Shown here: piece after piece, positions 54,149-64,000 of the stretch | How the letters are laid out: each line of letters begins with the position of its first letter | Numbering within the stretch: position 1 is the stretch's first letter | DNA from: Albifimbria verrucaria | Taxonomy: Eukaryota; Ascomycota; Sordariomycetes; Hypocreales; Stachybotryaceae | Direction: 5' to 3' | Assembly (NCBI GenBank): GCA_020081605.1 | Contig: JAHREC010000021.1 | Location: forward strand, 1-64,000 | Length of the DNA stretch: 64,000 nt | Translations under genes and position numbers: made by a program | The notes under the pieces: model-generated | Told to the model about the DNA's origin: nothing | Database searches by the model: none | Seen by the model: only the letters and a program-made list of their open reading frames with translations

Positions 54149-56777
54149 CTGGGCTAAGTGTGCGCTAACAATTATCTCCCAAATCTGTTTTTTGTTAAGC
54201 TTTTCGTTCCTTTTCAGATAATGTCACTCTTCAAATTTTGTGCTGTGGTATGAGGATAATAGGTTAGTGATCGATGTTGAGATGGTATGAAAAAGACGGG
54301 ACGAGGAAGATAATTTATAGGCGTAAGGGAAATTGTTAATGTCATGACGGACACAAATATGACAATGCTGGAGACACCAGAACAAACTTTATGTAGTAGA
54401 ATATAATTATAGTAAGCTCAACCCAAAAAAATTCAAAAACTCATGATGTTTCCGACGCAAGCGAAGTTTCAATAAAAGAACTTCTCAATATGGCATCGGC
54501 TGCAAGGTGGTGATCCAGGGCAGACGGACAGATCGCCTGGTTGGTTCTTTTCTGCCCCTTCCCCATAGTAACTCGCAGCCGAACCAAGTCACACGGCCGC
54601 CAAAACCGGCAGTAACGGTGTGCATGGCTAACTCTATGACGGATCTGGTCCTTCAAAGATGACGAAATGTCATTGGACTGCTTAAGATTGAGGTTGGCAA
54701 AGTTTCTCTCAGCCTTCGGCACTTAAACTTGCGCATCGAGATGGAATGAATACAGCTAATTATTAGAGGTTAGGTGCCCTCACCCCTACTAGGCGATTGA
54801 GAACAATTTATTAGGGCAGTATGTAATACAGCATCAATATATCCTGTTGATTTACCCAGCTTGGAAGCCGTAGTTGGCGTTACCAAAGGTAGTATTATTG
54901 CCCATTTGCTTAACTTCATGCCGTATTAAGGTTGAAACTAACCTGTCTGAATTGTCACATGAGGCTCTGTGAGTGGTAGTCTTGGCTACAGTGGGCGTTT
55001 GCGAACGTGAAGTCCTCTTGATTGGTGTGATACCGTCGATAGTAAGCCGACCCTTGAAATAGCAACATCACGTGTGTAGGTAACCTTTTGTTAAATAGAG
55101 GCACCCTGTATTGGAATGTGACTACCACTGTAGGGATGACAATTCCGAAATTGACAGGTTATTCTTTGATCTAGAACCTCGACATGAACTCTAAAAAGTG
55201 AGACATGTCATGTGAGTGATGGGCCTGCGCCTCTATCGTAACTTTTCAAGCCCTCGGTGATAGATAAATTGTGGCGTCTTGTTCAGCTCACCGCCTCCGT
55301 AGTCTAGACTGGAGCTGCTCAACATACCAAGATAGGTCCCTTTGTTCCAAGGCTGGAGACTCCGGCACGAGCATGACCACTTTCAATCTGCTGCTAAGTT
55401 GTGCGAGATACTATAGGCAAAGGATGGAGAAATGACATTCATGCACTCAACTTCGGTAAGGAGTCGTCACCGAAACCACCCCTCTGACGCATCGTTTGTG
55501 CTTTCTTTGGCTTTTTAATATTATTTCAGTTTTCATCATGCCTAAAATGATTGGCACGAGAACCTCCACGTCCAATTTCGAGTTCTTTTGCTCTTTGTTT
55601 GACAAATGCCAGGTTGTTGGTACAGGGCATCAAATGCACTGACAAGATATCGTTGAACGAGCTAGATATTAGAATTGCGCTATGATACGACGCTCTGAAT
55701 ATCATAGCAAGTCATGCGACAAGGCCACGGATGATAAGCTAAGATCTACTGACTCGTACAGCGATAAGAGAGCTATATAGAAAGGCCCTCCTGTTACACA
55801 GGATGACCAGAGCAGACAATACTCAATATCTTTATCGAGTTCCTACTTTTGTTGCTATCCGGATGAAAGTAGAATCTTTACTGATTCTAAAACAGATCTC
55901 ATAAGGCGAGATCAAACTAAGTAGGAAGGGAACGTGAGAATTGCTGGGGAAAGACCTAGTCGTCAATGTCCCTCGAGGGCCTTGCCACAGCCTTTCTGTA
56001 TTACATGCTGCCGTACCGGTAATAGATTGTTCTCGATTGTTTAACAGGAATGAGGGCACCTAAGTTCTAATAACTAGCTGTAAGGTAGCGTCAATAAGTC
56101 TACAATACGGGGCTTAGTGATAAAATCCTGAAAGCAGAAGCGAGCGGAATGGAATAAGGTCTCTGGCAGGAAGATTGGAAATGCTATTTTTGTACTTGGC
56201 CGATGTAGGTATCATGGCATTATTATTATGGCCTCAATACAACACAGTTCATGTGAAGGCCAAGAGCAGACTCTTAGTAGACAACCGTAAAGACCCCTTT
56301 TTTTTGGCGCTTTCTGCAGGCTAGAAGTATCCTTCAAGGAGTAACAAATTTTGGTTTTGACCACCTAGAAATGCTATATGAACATCAAGAAATTTACTTC
56401 GTGCGAACTACTAGTGGACCTTTAGCTCGCGATTATACTCACTAGGAATGCAAGTGAGGCGATCCTAGAGTTGGTAAGCGGCGAGTGACGAACAATGAGA
56501 TGTTCAAGCTGAAATAGCCCAAACTTTAAGCTAACTCTAATATGCTTGTTATTTTATTCACAAGACATGTGATGAATCAAACGTAGTTAGGTATATAACC
56601 AGCCGTCCAGCTACACTGTAGATTTATTTTTCTAGCAAATGGTATTGGAGCCTGCTTAACCCTTGCAGTTATTCCAAACCATCATTATCTATCCGTCTTC
56701 TCGAAAGGGTTTAACACAACTACAATCTTCTTTTACCTGCCTTCTAGGACGCTAAATATCAGAAGGTCAAGACGACA
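54149..56777. other. long gene-free stretch
   Basis: A 2.6-kb AT-rich region. Frames at 54441-54722 and 55832-56059 lack any recognisable signature. No transposon or tRNA structure was seen. Confidence 0.45.
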
Positions 56778-57096
56778 ATGCCCGACCCTGATTCAAACGG
56801 AATCCAAGCTAGAAATGACGGAGGCTTCTCTGCCTGGGTATACGTTAAGTCGAGCGGCCATGAGTCCATTCATAGTGGACTGTTAACAGTTGGAGGGTGT
56901 CTTTTTCAGCTTCGAAGACTTGACCAGGTCTGGGTTTAAGGAAGGAGACAATTGCTGGATGTCTGCCGATATCGAAGCCGGCCCGACCAACCATGAATCT
57001 CGAGACAATTTCACCTTGGTGAAAGATGGTGTCACGCAATGGTATAGGTTGGTAGACACAGTCCAGTTTCCTCACTGGATACGAGACTTCGACTGA
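56778..57096 (+). pseudogene. small beta-rich protein, frame change in the middle
   Basis: ATG at 56778 reads MPDPDSNGIQARNDGGFSAW then VYVKSSGHESIHSGLLTVGG. A one-base shift near 56895 leads to VFFSFEDLTRSGFKEGDNCW then MSADIEAGPTNHESRDNFTL then VKDGVTQWYRLVDT and a stop at 57094-57096. Combined length is about 105 residues, glycine- and beta-rich without a signal peptide, like a small cytosolic beta-sandwich or lectin-like protein. I cannot name the family. Confidence 0.5.
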
Positions 57097-57473
57097 AGAG
57101 TTTGAATGGGGTGAGAAGTTTATGGTTTATTTGCCGAGGAGGGGATCGGAAGGAGAAATCTACCCCTTTGTAGAGTAGAAAGCCAGAATGCTAGTACTTG
57201 TATCATAGGCCATATTTGCCGACTAGCCCAACGTTACTCGATTTCCCCAATTTTAATTAGATCAGATTCATGTCCATTCTCCGGTTCGTATTCAGCGTAG
57301 GGGTAAGACATTACAGGCCTTCCAGGTCGGGATGAATGTTTACCTCTCAGTGTTTAGGCATCTACTGGGCCAGGGCGACTGTATTCCTTGGAAGGAAATA
57401 GGTTGATTGGTTGCGCTAGCCTTAGGCCGAGGAACGGCCTGCAGTTCAGCTGCGTCAGCGAGACTGTGTCCTT

Positions 57474-58260
57474 GTGCCTGTTCTTCAGTCGTCCCCGCAG
57501 TTGGCGTTTGATAGATTGGCTTGCGCTCAGCCGTGTCTGGAGTCCTCGTGTCGAACGGAGCCCCCAAACCACCCGGTGCCATATGAGAACAATTTCGCAG
57601 CGCTACAAACCGATTTCGGCAAAGTGTCTACAAGCGGCAACCGCTTTGCTACCTCTTTCTGGGTGGGGATCAAAGAAGATGGGAGTGCCTGATTTGGGAA
57701 TCTGCCACTAGTGGTCTCATTCTGTCCCAACATGGGTTATGTTGCTGGAACCTCAGAAGATAGTCTTCACTTTTGGCTTTCAGTCAACTTCACAAACTGC
57801 ATTAAGGTTTACTAGAGAGCTCGGGCTCCACTTGACAGTGTTTAAAACCACTTTGGGTGATTCGCAGCACGTCTACATTAGCAAGGACCTTCCGAACCAG
57901 CCTTCAAAGTCGACAATGTCTAGTTTTACCGGGAATGACTGGCCACAACACAACGCGATGGCTTATAAGAAACCGAAATTGAGTGCCATAGTGTCTCGTG
58001 GTGGTGGTATTATGGCAACTCTAACAAATCGCGTCGATTTACAAGGAGATTTACGTGCGATCCCGAGCAGAGGGTACGAGATCTATTTGAAAGCACAATC
58101 GCCGATCAATTTCGAAATAAGGCTAGGAAAAGACGCTTCTGTCTTTGTAAACTTCCCCGTACCGGTGGCGCAGTCGAATATGAAAACTCGAGTCGCTTGC
58201 AGGTCATCTTACATTGAGCTTGTTGCTGCCTTCGAGGCGGTCGTTCCTAGCATTACCTGA
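57474..58260 (+). pseudogene. DUF4470/MYND-type protein, C-terminal region
   Basis: Frame 3 (57474-57692) reads ENNFAALQTDFGKVSTSGNR then FATSFWVGIKEDGSA. Frame 1 (57739-58260) continues TLGDSQHVYISKDLP then SGG-like turns, GYEIYLKAQSPINFEIRLGK and DASVFVNFPVPVAQSNMKTR. It ends ACRSSYIELVAAFEAV. That closing block matches the C-terminal beta region of ascomycete DUF4470/MYND-finger proteins (pattern 'LPFPV...K-R-ARKSSYIEV-AP'). The N-terminal MYND and DUF4470 domains are not seen upstream. A frame change near 57700 and the missing start make it a fragment. Confidence 0.5.
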
Positions 58261-58655
58261 GCTGATTTCCTTGCTCAAGGACCTCCTATGAATCCAGGGC
58301 TCTTCGTCTTCTGCCCTCGGCGACCACATAATTCCATCAGTGGTGCATATCTGATTTATTGGTCCATCTCTCGTTGAGCAAGCATTTTTAGCAGCAGTTT
58401 AGAATATATTTAGGATTCTTTAACTTAAACAATAGCTCAATGAGCAGCGGCTTACGTACTAAATCTATTTTGAAATTTATAGCCTGATTTTCATCTAAGC
58501 TACAACCCGCTTTGAACCCTCCCTCAAGTACTCCATGTAAGATTTGCCGGCATAGCATCAACGGTTGGATCGCGCCTTATCCACTAATGTTTTATCTTGA
58601 TCGCTTTTCTAGTCTGATGGAATGGTATCTCCATCCGCCACAACTGAAAAATATG
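58261..58655. other. intergenic
   Basis: AT-rich spacer after the DUF4470-like fragment; no gene seen. Confidence 0.5.
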
Positions 58656-58658
58656 GTA

Positions 58659-59036
58659 TCAGGGAGTTTGCAATGTCGAGCGCAAGGGCCCCGAGCCTTT
58701 TTTCTCTTCGTTCAAGCAAACTGGCTGTTGGTCCATGCACTTGTAGACATCTCTAGCAGTATCAACCACCTTTTCTCGAGCTGCCTGATCTTTTGTTCTG
58801 TAATAAATAATAAGTGCTTCGTTGAAAGCTTGGTCGAGTGTTTCCAGTTGGATTTGCTGTGGCGTTTTCAAGCTTTTAACTTCCGCCAAGTACTTTTCAA
58901 GGAGCTGTTGAACTTTCAACCGGTCATTCTCAACATTTCGGGAGTCTCGTTCGAATGTGTTCCACGTGAGGCTGATGCCATGGTCAGACGCCCAGAGAGT
59001 TGAGGTATGAAAATGTGTAAATGGAGTTTTCAACAA
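58659..59036 (-). CDS. hypothetical helical protein fragment
   Basis: A 125-codon minus-strand frame with strongly helical, charged composition: NVENDRLKVQQLLEKYLAEV then LETLDQAFNEALIIYYRTKD then QAAREKVVDTARDVYKCMDQ. The plus strand is also open but its Phe/Leu/Cys-rich translation is not protein-like. No family is recognised. It could be an exon of a coiled-coil protein. Confidence 0.42.
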   Translation of the reverse strand: MLKTPFTHFHTSTLWASDHGISLTWNTFERDSRNVENDRLKVQQLLEKYLAEVKSLKTPQQIQLETLDQAFNEALIIYYRTKDQAAREKVVDTARDVYKCMDQQPVCLNEEKKGSGPLRSTLQTP

Positions 59037-59349
59037 TGTGGTCGCAGACTGATAGATCTTCGTAGATCGTCACAGGCTTCAAAAACCCGTGTACTGTGGC
59101 TTGCTGTAATTCAAGCATCCGGGAGTTGTGTCAAAAATTCTGCTTTTTCCTCACAACATGGCGTTGATGGGACAACTGCGTGATTGCTTTTTTCCACTGA
59201 GCTGGAAATAAATTGTGCGCTGTGGCTAATTTTGGTTTGGGTTTGTTTGAGAACGGTAGGCGTAAATTTAAATCAACACCTTTTGTCGTAGTTTCATGTG
59301 AAACGCTAACACAATTATCATCAGTGACCGTTAGAAAACATCGTCCAAA

Positions 59350-59535
59350 ATGGACTCAATCTTGCCGGAGAAAATACCCGGAAAAGTGCTTCGAGTTTCT
59401 CTGCACATATTATTGCAAGAAATTACTGGAGCGCGGGAAACTTCGATTGCATCCTTTGGGATGCTGCTTTACAGTTTACCGTGCGCAAGGGAAGATAGCG
59501 ACCCACAGCTTACAATACATGCTGAAATAGAGTAG
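59350..59535 (+). CDS. small hypothetical protein fragment
   Basis: A 61-codon frame from ATG 59350: MDSILPEKIPGKVLRVSLHI then LLQEITGARETSIASFGMLL then YSLPCAREDSDPQLTIHAE. The composition is convincingly coding, but it is short and no domain is recognised. The preceding 130 bases in another frame (LGLFENGRRKFKSTPFVVVS) may be part of the same gene. Confidence 0.35.
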   Translation: MDSILPEKIPGKVLRVSLHILLQEITGARETSIASFGMLLYSLPCAREDSDPQLTIHAEIE

Positions 59536-60393
59536 GCAAAATTTTAGGAATGTAGTGGGCTGAACTTGGACAGTCAGCCGTTAAAAGCCCAATACGAGCG
59601 ATGAAGCAAAATGAACAGAGTAAAGCTCACAGCCTGACAGACGTAGGCTGATACTAAAGTATTTTCACAATACGCGCCGAGATCATGCTATCTCAAGAAA
59701 GATAACAAGCGCATGCAGAATAGGATGGTCGCGCCCGCTCTACTGACCCGTTCATATTATCTGATGCTTTCCTCCAAGCTTGCTACCCACCGATGGCGTG
59801 CATAACTAATGGCCTCGGCAAAGATAAACTTGCCTCAAAAAGCCGTATCGTCGGTCCCAGTCCTATTAGTAGACCTGCGAAGACCCACTGTCCGATTTCT
59901 CAATTATGTAAATGCATCCTGATAACACGCACCGATCACGGCATCATGCTCTGATATGCAGCAAGGGTGAATTGCCAAATCAAGTCGCGTCATCTGCTAG
60001 AAGCTTGTCGGCTCCGCCTCGTTGGCTCCGCCCACAGCCTGAATCAACACAATTGTGTAGGTACGGTATGTCAAGCCACAAATGTGAATCGCTTTTTATT
60101 GGGTTGTGTTTGAGGGCGCACCTTATTTGTGGTGGAATGCAAGGGCATTAGTACTACTTTATGAAGTGGTTGGATGGTCACATCTCCTTAGCTAGTTCAT
60201 GGTTCAAGGTGCACTTATACACGAAGCTCCAGTGTCACATTGCCTCATTAGGATCGATACAGAAATCACTCAGCATTAGAGAGAAGTATCTCTAAGCCTC
60301 TACTCCAGAGAGATGATCTAGCGAGATCTCATCGCTGTCAATTCTAGAGTGCGTAGATCACGACGAGCACACCAGCAGGACTACGGAACTGCT
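59536..60393. other. no recognisable gene
   Basis: Only short frames; no repeat signature. Confidence 0.45.
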
Positions 60394-60903
60394 ATGGAGG
60401 TCAGCGCTGGGATACCAAACATAGACCGAACTTCCTCTGCCACCACCACAGCACAAAAGATGACAGGAGTCAAGAGGAATAGGTCTGGGAAAGCCTTGAA
60501 CACAATGTCATACCTCGGAGACGGTCCTTCACACTCTCCCTGCGACAGCGATTCCCGCACGGAGAGCGGAATGACGGACGAGTCACTGAGTAATGACTAT
60601 AGTCTCACGGAGGAAGATAGCGACATAGAGGAGTCAACACCCGGAAGCACTGACTTGGAAAACTGTAGTCTAAGTCGTGATAACGAGCTCTGTGAGGACA
60701 AACAGAGACTACTCAGCTTTGTGTACGAGAAAGTATGGACTTGGGTAGACTCGGCACACTATATTGAGCCCCTTGCGATAATCTACCACAGCAGAAGCGA
60801 GCGAGGCTCAACAGGGACTATTATCGCTCAACCTCTGTCTATAATGAGGAAGATCAGGCTGCTCGGATCTACATCAAAATCATCCCGCAACCAACCTAGC
60901 TAG
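60394..60903 (+). CDS. acidic Ser-rich hypothetical protein
   Basis: The open frame runs from 60349 (GTG); the first ATG is at 60394, giving 169 residues. A basic patch (KMTGVKRNRSGKAL) precedes a long acidic Ser/Thr/Asp/Glu region (DSRTESGMTDESLSNDYSLT then EEDSDIEESTPGSTDLENCS). A globular segment follows (KQRLLSFVYEKVWTWVDSAH). This layout is common in fungal nuclear proteins, but no domain is recognised. No intron is needed; the 3' end may be truncated. Confidence 0.45.
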   Translation: MEVSAGIPNIDRTSSATTTAQKMTGVKRNRSGKALNTMSYLGDGPSHSPCDSDSRTESGMTDESLSNDYSLTEEDSDIEESTPGSTDLENCSLSRDNELCEDKQRLLSFVYEKVWTWVDSAHYIEPLAIIYHSRSERGSTGTIIAQPLSIMRKIRLLGSTSKSSRNQPS

Positions 60904-61231
60904 GTAAACTCGTCTTCTACTCGGGGCAACTCTGAGGAAATGTGAATTTCAGCATGGAACGCGTCGATCAAAGTCGTCAGCCACGATATAAGTTAGGATG
61001 AAACTCTTCATAATCCCGATACCATTGAGATTACTGCAATATCCTGCAGTGCCATGATCTTGATGAAGTGACTTGAGCTGCTTGCTATGTATTAGAGGAT
61101 CAGTTTCGAAGTCTTGGTAGGCAACTGTCCTAACCATGCGACCGATTGGCGGCCAGCAGGCTCGGAATCGTGTAGAATCTGTTCGGAAACCCATTTAGAG
61201 AGGTGTATATTCTATATCAAAATTGCTATCC

Positions 61232-61995
61232 CTATCTCCACCCACCTTGACCAAACAACCTTGTCGGTGATACCCTTTTCACATACATCAAGATATCGAA
61301 AGTCAGATGGGCCATTTCCAACATAAACGTCTTGACATCATCCTTCTCCAGTAGTTCACCATGCTCCCAGAATACCTTTACAATAGCCTCACGCATTTCC
61401 CTGATACTAGGTGGCGTACCACTATATGCTTCCCGTGCTGCATCTTATAGAGAGTCAGATTTCCACTGTCGCTGTGCCACGTCCTGAAACTTCCCTATGC
61501 ACAATTTCCCGAGACCAGGAATATCATACATATGAGCAAGTGTAAACACCTTGCAATGAAGAGTCAAGAGTGGCCCTTCGAGTTGTTTGTCTTCTCATCT
61601 TGCGGCATGCCCTGTTCGAGTATCCCAATAGGTTCAACAGACGTAGCCTCATAATCCCAAAGATAAAGAAACTGAATTACACAATCTACTGCCCCGGATC
61701 GGCATCTCCGAAGCTAAAGGTAACTTTCTTTACTTCTGACCACGACTGGGCAGCCTTGACGGCGTTGAATTCGACAGCCTTCTTAATAACGGGACACCGA
61801 AAGCACACCACCGCGCAATGTGCTCTTTACGTCATATCCGTTGCTACAAACTCGATATCGGAGAACTCGTCGGTGTCGAAAAGCTGTAGAAACTATTATT
61901 ATTGGCATTAAAAATGAGGAAAAAGTAAATAAAATCCAAGATTAAGAAACGAAAATATAAAAACATCAGTTCGACGAACTTACTTGCGCAGCCAT
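61232..61995 (-). pseudogene. BTB/POZ-domain protein with stops and one-base breaks
   Basis: Start ATG at 61993-61995 (MAAQ), then a 100-base intron (61884-61983, GTAAGT to CTACAG), then LFDTDEFSDIEFVATD in phase. The BTB fold continues AHCAVVCFRCPVIKKAVEFN then EVKKVTFSFGDADPG. After a break at a C run on the plus strand (61692-61695) it reads VDCVIQFLYLWDYEATSVEP. After a second break (61574-61576) comes LLTLHCKVFTLAHMYDIPGL then GKLCIGKFQDVAQRQWKSDS. In-frame TAA codons lie at 61827-61829 and 61445-61447. The C-terminal tail (IREMREAIVKVFWEHGELLE) ends at 61232. Ascomycete BTB proteins of this size are thought to act as Cullin-3 adaptors or regulators. Two substitutions to stop suggest real decay. 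Confidence 0.75.
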
Positions 61996-62054
61996 GCCCT
62001 CTGTTCTTGCGTGATAGAGAGTTCCCGTTCAGACACTGAGGGTGTTTTAAATGC

Positions 62055-62462
62055 TTATTCCGTATCCTGTTGAACTGCTGGGGATGGAAAGAGCTCAGGG
62101 TAGATGGACCGGGCTGTGAACCTTGATGCAAAAATACCCTCCCTCAGCAAGTATTTCAGAATGCCGACCAGGTCCTGCTGCGTGAAACCAATCACAGTTA
62201 AATGATGCTGCTGAACGACTTTCTTATCGCCTTTATTTTGCGAAGCACGGCATTCTGTGGTCGGCAAAAGATTAAGAGGAGTAGACGGCTTTACAATTGT
62301 ACCGACCGTAGGGGATATGGCGACAAAGATGGCTACGATAGCGAAGTCGTACGTCTGCATTGGCTGTCTTGATGGATTGTAATGGTCGGCACGCACAATG
62401 TTGGCTTGAAGCAAGAGGTCGACAAGAGCGCAAGTTTTGGTTGACTTGTAGACACTAATCAA
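62055..62462 (-). CDS. hypothetical protein
   Basis: A 135-codon minus-strand frame: TYDFAIVAIFVAISPTVGTI then NKGDKKVVQQHHLTVIGFTQ then QDLVGILKYLLREGIFASRF. Coding character is moderate and no domain is recognised. It sits just upstream of the BTB gene on the same strand. Confidence 0.33.
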   Translation of the reverse strand: MISVYKSTKTCALVDLLLQANIVRADHYNPSRQPMQTYDFAIVAIFVAISPTVGTIVKPSTPLNLLPTTECRASQNKGDKKVVQQHHLTVIGFTQQDLVGILKYLLREGIFASRFTARSIYPELFPSPAVQQDTE

Positions 62463-62972
62463 GAGTTAGACGCCCAGGCATCCATGCAGCTACTCAGACG
62501 GTCTATCCAGACACGAGTTCCGTTTCCTCTTATCTGCCAATCCGAAAAAGACCTCTCGAAGAAATTATTGAGAAGCTATCCTGAATCGCCATCGGCCGAG
62601 CAGTGACTATATTGGGTCGACCACAAGGTTTGTAGTTCAATTTATTCTGCGCTGCCTCTTATTTTAACCGGCTGTCACTCGCGGAAAACCTTACAACAAG
62701 AACTTCTGAAGCATGTAAGTATGTATCAATCCCAGCACCTAGTAAACCTTAATGCTTCCCTATAAAAAGACACGAGGACAGTAAGAAATGATTGTTAACA
62801 TTACAGTTTGAAAGTCCCTAAAAAAACTGGTTTTTGTCCATCGCCATTTCAAATCGCTGCTAAACAAGTGGGAACCTCTCAGCTAGCTCTTCAACCATCT
62901 TGGTTCAACAATTCCGGCTTAGACATCCGAACTTCTAAAATTAAAATACACTATAACCCCAATCCGACAATG

Positions 62973-63911
62973 TTAGGCATCTTCATCCATATTTTTGTCT
63001 GCCAACATGTCGATAATCTTAATGAGACCTTGCCGGTTATTTGTCTCAATATCGTCGAGCTCAAGGAGTCTATCGCCTACTTCAGTACCACTCGACATGA
63101 TAGATAGGTAGGTAAGATCCAGGGTGTCGCGCATAACCTCAATTACCCAACGCCAGACCGCAGCATCCCCCAAGGTGAATGAAATCTAAGAAGACCGTTC
63201 GGAGTGTTCGGTGGTGACGGAGCAGACATAATGCTAGGTCCTCTCTGGTGCAGTCTATAAACGAAAGGCTTAAAGTCTCAAGTTTGGCCACATAAAGCTC
63301 TTTACTTAACTCGGAAAACCGTTTTGATTCATCCCGCTCCTCAAACTCGAGTTCAAGATGTGAAAGCTCAGGCAAGAGTTTGATGAAGCGAATTAAGTCA
63401 GGCCCCACTTGGAGGAAGTCGAAATGCATTCGGGAAGATTTGGTTCAAGTGCGATATGAAGTCGACGAAGACTGACGAGAGGAGATTCTGCTAAGATAGT
63501 AGATGATGGCCCAGCAAGCATAAAAGGGCTGGCCCGGTTCGCGTTCATGAGCATGTTTTCAGGCCCAAAACTCAGTGTCTCGACCTGGATTTGGCTCGCT
63601 GCTACTGCAGCCAGGACCACCTGGATGATGTGATGAACCAAGCGGATGCTCTCCTGTGATTCAAATGTAAGGGCCCTTTGAGGTAAGATACCGATGCTGC
63701 GCCTTAGTCGACGAAGTCCCCAACCCTGGATGCTACTGCTGATGTTGATCTGCTTGCAGCGCTGAAAATGCGTCATTGCCCGTGTTAAGTACTCAAGATC
63801 GGATCCTGTTCGAATCATTTCTTCTTGATCATTGAGGTGCTTGCGATACTCTCGTGTGTCGAGTTGACTGAGTCGATCATTTGTTAATGCTTCAAGGTCT
63901 TTATCGCCCAT
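62973..63911 (-). pseudogene. F-box/LRR-like protein, frame breaks
   Basis: Three consecutive minus-strand frames. The first (63911-63393) reads LEALTNDRLSQLDTREYRKH and later PLVSLRRLHIALEPNLPECI. The second (63429-63139) has IRFIKLLPELSHLELEFEER and VAKLETLSLSFIDCTREDLA then LCLLRHHRTLRTVFLDFIHL, a leucine-rich-repeat-like spacing typical of fungal F-box-associated LRR proteins. A change at a five-G run (minus strand, near 63170) leads to GDAAVWRWVIEVMRDTLDLT. The F-box itself would lie further upstream and is not seen. Fungal proteins of this type are usually of unknown function. Confidence 0.48.
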
Positions 63912-64000
63912 GTTCCCTTCATTATTACAATCATCTCTCTGATTGGTGTTGTTTTCCCTTTATCATCGCTGATCTCTGACCAGTTACACCATTCATCATA

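Noticed and set aside
58512..59003. Plus-strand 163-codon frame
   Set aside because: Its translation is Phe/Cys/Leu-rich and unlike protein; the minus-strand frame over the same bases is charged and helical.

Overview
The window looks like a gene-poor, accessory or subtelomere-like segment of a filamentous ascomycete, most likely a Sordariomycete close to Fusarium. The evidence is short introns with GT, a GCTAAC-type branch site and AG, plus fungal-only families: Zn2Cys6, HET, SesB-NACHT-WD40, White Collar-1, telomere-linked RecQ, Fot1/pogo, DUF3433 and DUF4470-like. No bacterial operons, tRNAs, rRNAs or CRISPR arrays were seen.

Layout. 0-5.5 kb: a Zn2Cys6 regulator with a duplicated flank, a possible velvet domain, a divergent histone H3 with a repeat-bearing upstream tail, and an MFS fragment. 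5.5-10 kb: a dispersed repeat, a GT32 glycosyltransferase (minus) and a RecQ/telomere-linked helicase relic. 13-15.6 kb: a nearly complete White Collar-1 photoreceptor (LOV, two PAS, GATA finger). 16-25 kb: small or decayed genes (a second Zn2Cys6 finger, a small beta-rich protein with a strong promoter, a BAR fragment). 25.9-27.6 kb: a Fot1/pogo transposase relic and a bZIP factor. 29-34 kb: a small two-exon gene with a decayed sister at 23 kb, a segment duplicated in inverted orientation at 20.5 kb, and an unknown coding relic. 34.7-37 kb: a HET-domain gene. 39.4 kb: a second pogo relic. 40.5-45.7 kb: a minus-strand SesB-NACHT-WD40 NLR whose 3' end abuts a CHAT fragment. 48.2-53.4 kb: an intact DUF3433 membrane protein and a four-helix membrane protein. 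56.8-63.9 kb: a small protein, a DUF4470-like C-terminus, a BTB gene and an LRR/F-box-like gene.

Two general points. First, HET, NLR, CHAT and N-terminal STAND pieces together suggest a region rich in non-self-recognition genes. Second, many genes are broken, and a large share of the breaks are single missing bases inside homopolymer runs. Some 'pseudogenes' may therefore be assembly errors. Others carry true nonsense or active-site substitutions and do look dead. Boundaries are approximate wherever frame changes had to be followed by eye.
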